Source: Desulfobacteraceae bacterium
GTDB taxonomy: Bacteria; Desulfobacterota; DSM-4660; Desulfatiglandales; Desulfatiglandaceae
Length of the DNA: 6,556 bases
Assembly (NCBI GenBank): GCA_030589715.1
Contig: JAUUVE010000120.1
Coordinates: forward strand, 1-6,556
Direction: 5' to 3'
In this document: piece after piece, positions 5,335 to 6,556 of the stretch
Layout of the letters: every line of letters begins with the position of its first letter
How positions within the stretch are numbered: position 1 is the first letter of the stretch
Notes under the pieces: model-generated
What the model was told of the DNA's origin: nothing
Database searches by the model: none
What the model saw: only the letters and a program-made list of their open reading frames with translations
Position numbers and translations under genes: made by a program

Positions 5335-5997
5335 ATGAATAATATCATAACCATTGATGGGCCGGGCGGGTCAGGAAAGAGCACCATTAGCCGCATGCTG
5401 GCAAGAAAGATCAATTTTCTATATCTCGATACAGGGGCCATGTACCGGGCCGTTGCACTGGCGGCAAATCGAGAAGATATCGATTTCAGGGATGGAAAGA
5501 GGCTTGGTGAGCTTTGCGGATTGCTTGACCTCCACTTTGACACGGATGAAGAACCACCCAGCCTGTTTTTGGGCAACGAGGACATATCCATGGCAATAAG
5601 GGGCCCTGAGATGGACATGCTCTCCTCAGAGGTGTCTGCTGTAAAAGAGGTGAGGGAGGCCATGGTCTCTATTCAGCGGAAGATGGCAAGAGAGACCAAG
5701 GTCGTTGCCGAAGGCAGGGACATGGGGACTGTGGTCTTTCGGGAGGCGGGACACAAGTTCTTCCTTACGGCCTCCCATGCAGTAAGGGCAGAGCGAAGAT
5801 ACAAGGAGAGGCTGGAACGCGGAGAAGCGGTTTTAAGGAGCGTTGTGGAGGCGGAACTAAAAAGGAGGGACCGTCAGGACGAAACGCGATCCATTTCTCC
5901 CCTCAGGCCTGCAGAGGATGCCATTGTGATAGATTCGACCGGTTTAGATCCTGAGGAGGTAGTTGAGGAGATACTGGATCATCTTGCGGGGAGCTAG
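5335..5997 (+). CDS. cmk: (d)CMP kinase (cytidylate kinase)
   Basis: This cytosolic P-loop kinase phosphorylates CMP and dCMP with ATP to give CDP and dCDP, recycling cytidylate for nucleic acid and phospholipid synthesis. At 220 residues it is the usual bacterial length. Seen in order: ITIDGPGGSGKST (Walker A, residues 9-17), YLDTGAMYRAVAL (Asp32-Arg38, the nucleotide-binding hallmark), the CMP-binding insert, SSEVSAVKEVREAM, VAEGRDMGTVVF (the conserved GRD), the lid region RRDRQDETRSISPLRPAEDA, and IDSTGLDPEEVV near the end. The frame is open further upstream inside hisC, but the ATG at 5335 directly precedes the conserved core and falls 4 bp after the hisC stop. Only a weak ribosome site is seen, which fits translational coupling. 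In many proteobacteria cmk is followed by rpsA, and the next reading frame here may be that gene. Confidence 0.96.
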   Translation: MNNIITIDGPGGSGKSTISRMLARKINFLYLDTGAMYRAVALAANREDIDFRDGKRLGELCGLLDLHFDTDEEPPSLFLGNEDISMAIRGPEMDMLSSEVSAVKEVREAMVSIQRKMARETKVVAEGRDMGTVVFREAGHKFFLTASHAVRAERRYKERLERGEAVLRSVVEAELKRRDRQDETRSISPLRPAEDAIVIDSTGLDPEEVVEEILDHLAGS

Positions 5998-6038
5998 ATC
6001 AGTAAAGGGTTTCCGCGCACAGATTTTTCAAATAAGTA

Positions 6039-6067
6039 TTGAACTTAGCAACAGCCTTTGGTACAAA
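6039..6067 (+). promoter_or_regulatory. candidate promoter for the gene starting at 6122
   Basis: TTGAAC (6039-6044) and TACAAA (6062-6067) are 17 nt apart, each matching 4 of 6 consensus positions. A start near 6074 would give a leader of about 48 nt. The 124-bp gap after cmk has room for a separate promoter, but cotranscription with cmk cannot be excluded. No clear terminator follows cmk. Confidence 0.35.
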
Positions 6068-6121
6068 GTAAAATTTAGGGCATTTTTTAGTGCAAATCCA
6101 CTGAGGGGGGTATTTAGGTTG

Positions 6122-6556
6122 ATGGAAAAAGAAACAAACAGCGCAACCCAAAAGGAAATCCTTGAGACTAAAAATCCAGACATCCTGATTGAGGAGGAAC
6201 AACAGCCTGTCCAGCAGGAAAAAGAGACAGATATGGCTGATGCTCCAGAGGAACCGGAACCTGTCGAGCAGGAAACTGAGGTAGACATGGTTCATGCTCC
6301 AGAGGAACCGGAACCTGTCCAGCAGGAAACAGGGGTAGACATGGCTGATGCTCCAGAGGAACCGGAACCTGTCGAACAGGAAACTGAGGTAGACATGGTT
6401 CATGCTCCAGAGGCGCAGGAACCTGTCGAGCAGGAAACAGGGGCAGATATGGCTGATGCTTCAGTTGGACCTGCCCATGACGATGAGGAGGAAGCTGAAA
6501 ATTTTGCAAATGATTCTGATGAACCGCTCCAGAGTAAGCAGGAGCCAGAGGTACAC
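6122..6556 (+). CDS. acidic repeat-bearing N-terminal part of an open gene; probable ribosomal protein S1 extension (partial)
   Basis: A reading frame starts at ATG 6122 and stays open through 145 codons to the window edge, so the gene is truncated by the window. It begins MEKETNSATQKEILETKN. The first 145 residues are dominated by Glu, Asp, Pro, Gln and Val, with no membrane segment, signal peptide, coiled-coil heptad or recognisable domain, so this part should be disordered. It carries five 18-residue repeats (residues about 29-113). A GAGGGGGG tract at 6103-6110 lies 11 nt before the ATG, and a short AGG lies closer. The position directly after cmk is typical of rpsA, and ribosomal protein S1 in deltaproteobacteria can carry acidic N-terminal extensions before its first S1 domain. 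This identification rests on context alone: no S1 domain is inside the window, and another gene such as ispH or an unrelated acidic protein remains possible. Confidence 0.7.
   Translation, partial: MEKETNSATQKEILETKNPDILIEEEQQPVQQEKETDMADAPEEPEPVEQETEVDMVHAPEEPEPVQQETGVDMADAPEEPEPVEQETEVDMVHAPEAQEPVEQETGADMADASVGPAHDDEEEAENFANDSDEPLQSKQEPEVH
6206..6463 (+). repeat. 54-bp in-frame tandem repeat, about five copies
   Basis: Copies begin with CCTGTC at 6206, 6260, 6314, 6368 and 6422, exactly 54 bp apart; the fifth diverges after about 6463. Each encodes 18 residues of the form PV(E/Q)QETxxDM(AD/VH)APEEPE. Copies 1, 3 and 5 carry DMADA while 2 and 4 carry DMVHA, an A-B-A-B-A order that points to duplication of a 108-bp pair. 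The unit length is a multiple of three, so copy-number change keeps the frame. Confidence 0.95.

Noticed and set aside
6206..6463. Regular spacing that could suggest a CRISPR array
   Set aside because: The 54-bp units are contiguous with no unique spacers, and they keep one reading frame, so this is a coding tandem repeat.
5999..6509. Minus-strand repetitive frames that look like repeat proteins (Phe/Leu-rich or Pro/Gln/His-rich)
   Set aside because: They are reverse readings of the 54-bp tandem repeat; the plus-strand frame has a start, a ribosome site and a sensible acidic composition in line with its neighbours.

Overview
The window looks like chromosomal DNA from a Gram-negative anaerobe-type bacterium, most likely a deltaproteobacterium (Desulfobacterota/Syntrophobacteria-like). 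This is inference from the flavour of the proteins (an IHF/HU protein, PgeF and HisC of the type seen there) and from the hisC-cmk-(probable rpsA) order. The window carries no taxonomic marker that settles it.

Left part (1-3640), transcribed leftward. Reading in the direction of transcription from the centre, there is a small HU/IHF-family protein gene, then only about 14 bp later a complete bacterial large-type signal recognition particle RNA gene (3335-3609, minus) that has both the Alu domain and the conserved SRP54-binding hairpin. The laccase-domain gene pgeF follows. Then comes a 456-bp spacer with several inverted repeats, a terminator-like hairpin and a candidate promoter. Next is the first ~70 codons of a class III (PLP) aminotransferase that stops abruptly (a gene remnant), and finally an intact YtcJ-like metal-dependent amidohydrolase of 536 residues. 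The remnant and the amidohydrolase probably once formed a catabolic operon whose first gene was almost wholly deleted.

Right part (3900-6556), transcribed rightward from a 324-bp divergent promoter region. hisC (histidinol-phosphate aminotransferase) is followed after 4 bp by cmk (cytidylate kinase). After a 124-bp gap with a candidate promoter, an open frame runs off the window. It begins with a very acidic segment made of five 54-bp (18-residue) tandem repeats. From its position after cmk it is probably the N-terminal extension of ribosomal protein S1, but no S1 domain lies inside the window.

The housekeeping theme is clear: protein export (SRP RNA), nucleoid structure (HU/IHF), cell-wall quality control (PgeF), histidine synthesis, and CMP/dCMP phosphorylation next to a likely translation gene. 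The observations most worth a second look are the SRP RNA with an Alu domain overlapping the long form of the pgeF reading frame, the truncated aminotransferase, the A-B-A-B-A tandem repeat at the right edge, and the palindrome cluster at 2236-2443. I saw no CRISPR array, tRNA, complete insertion sequence or phage gene, and no convincing new multi-gene system.
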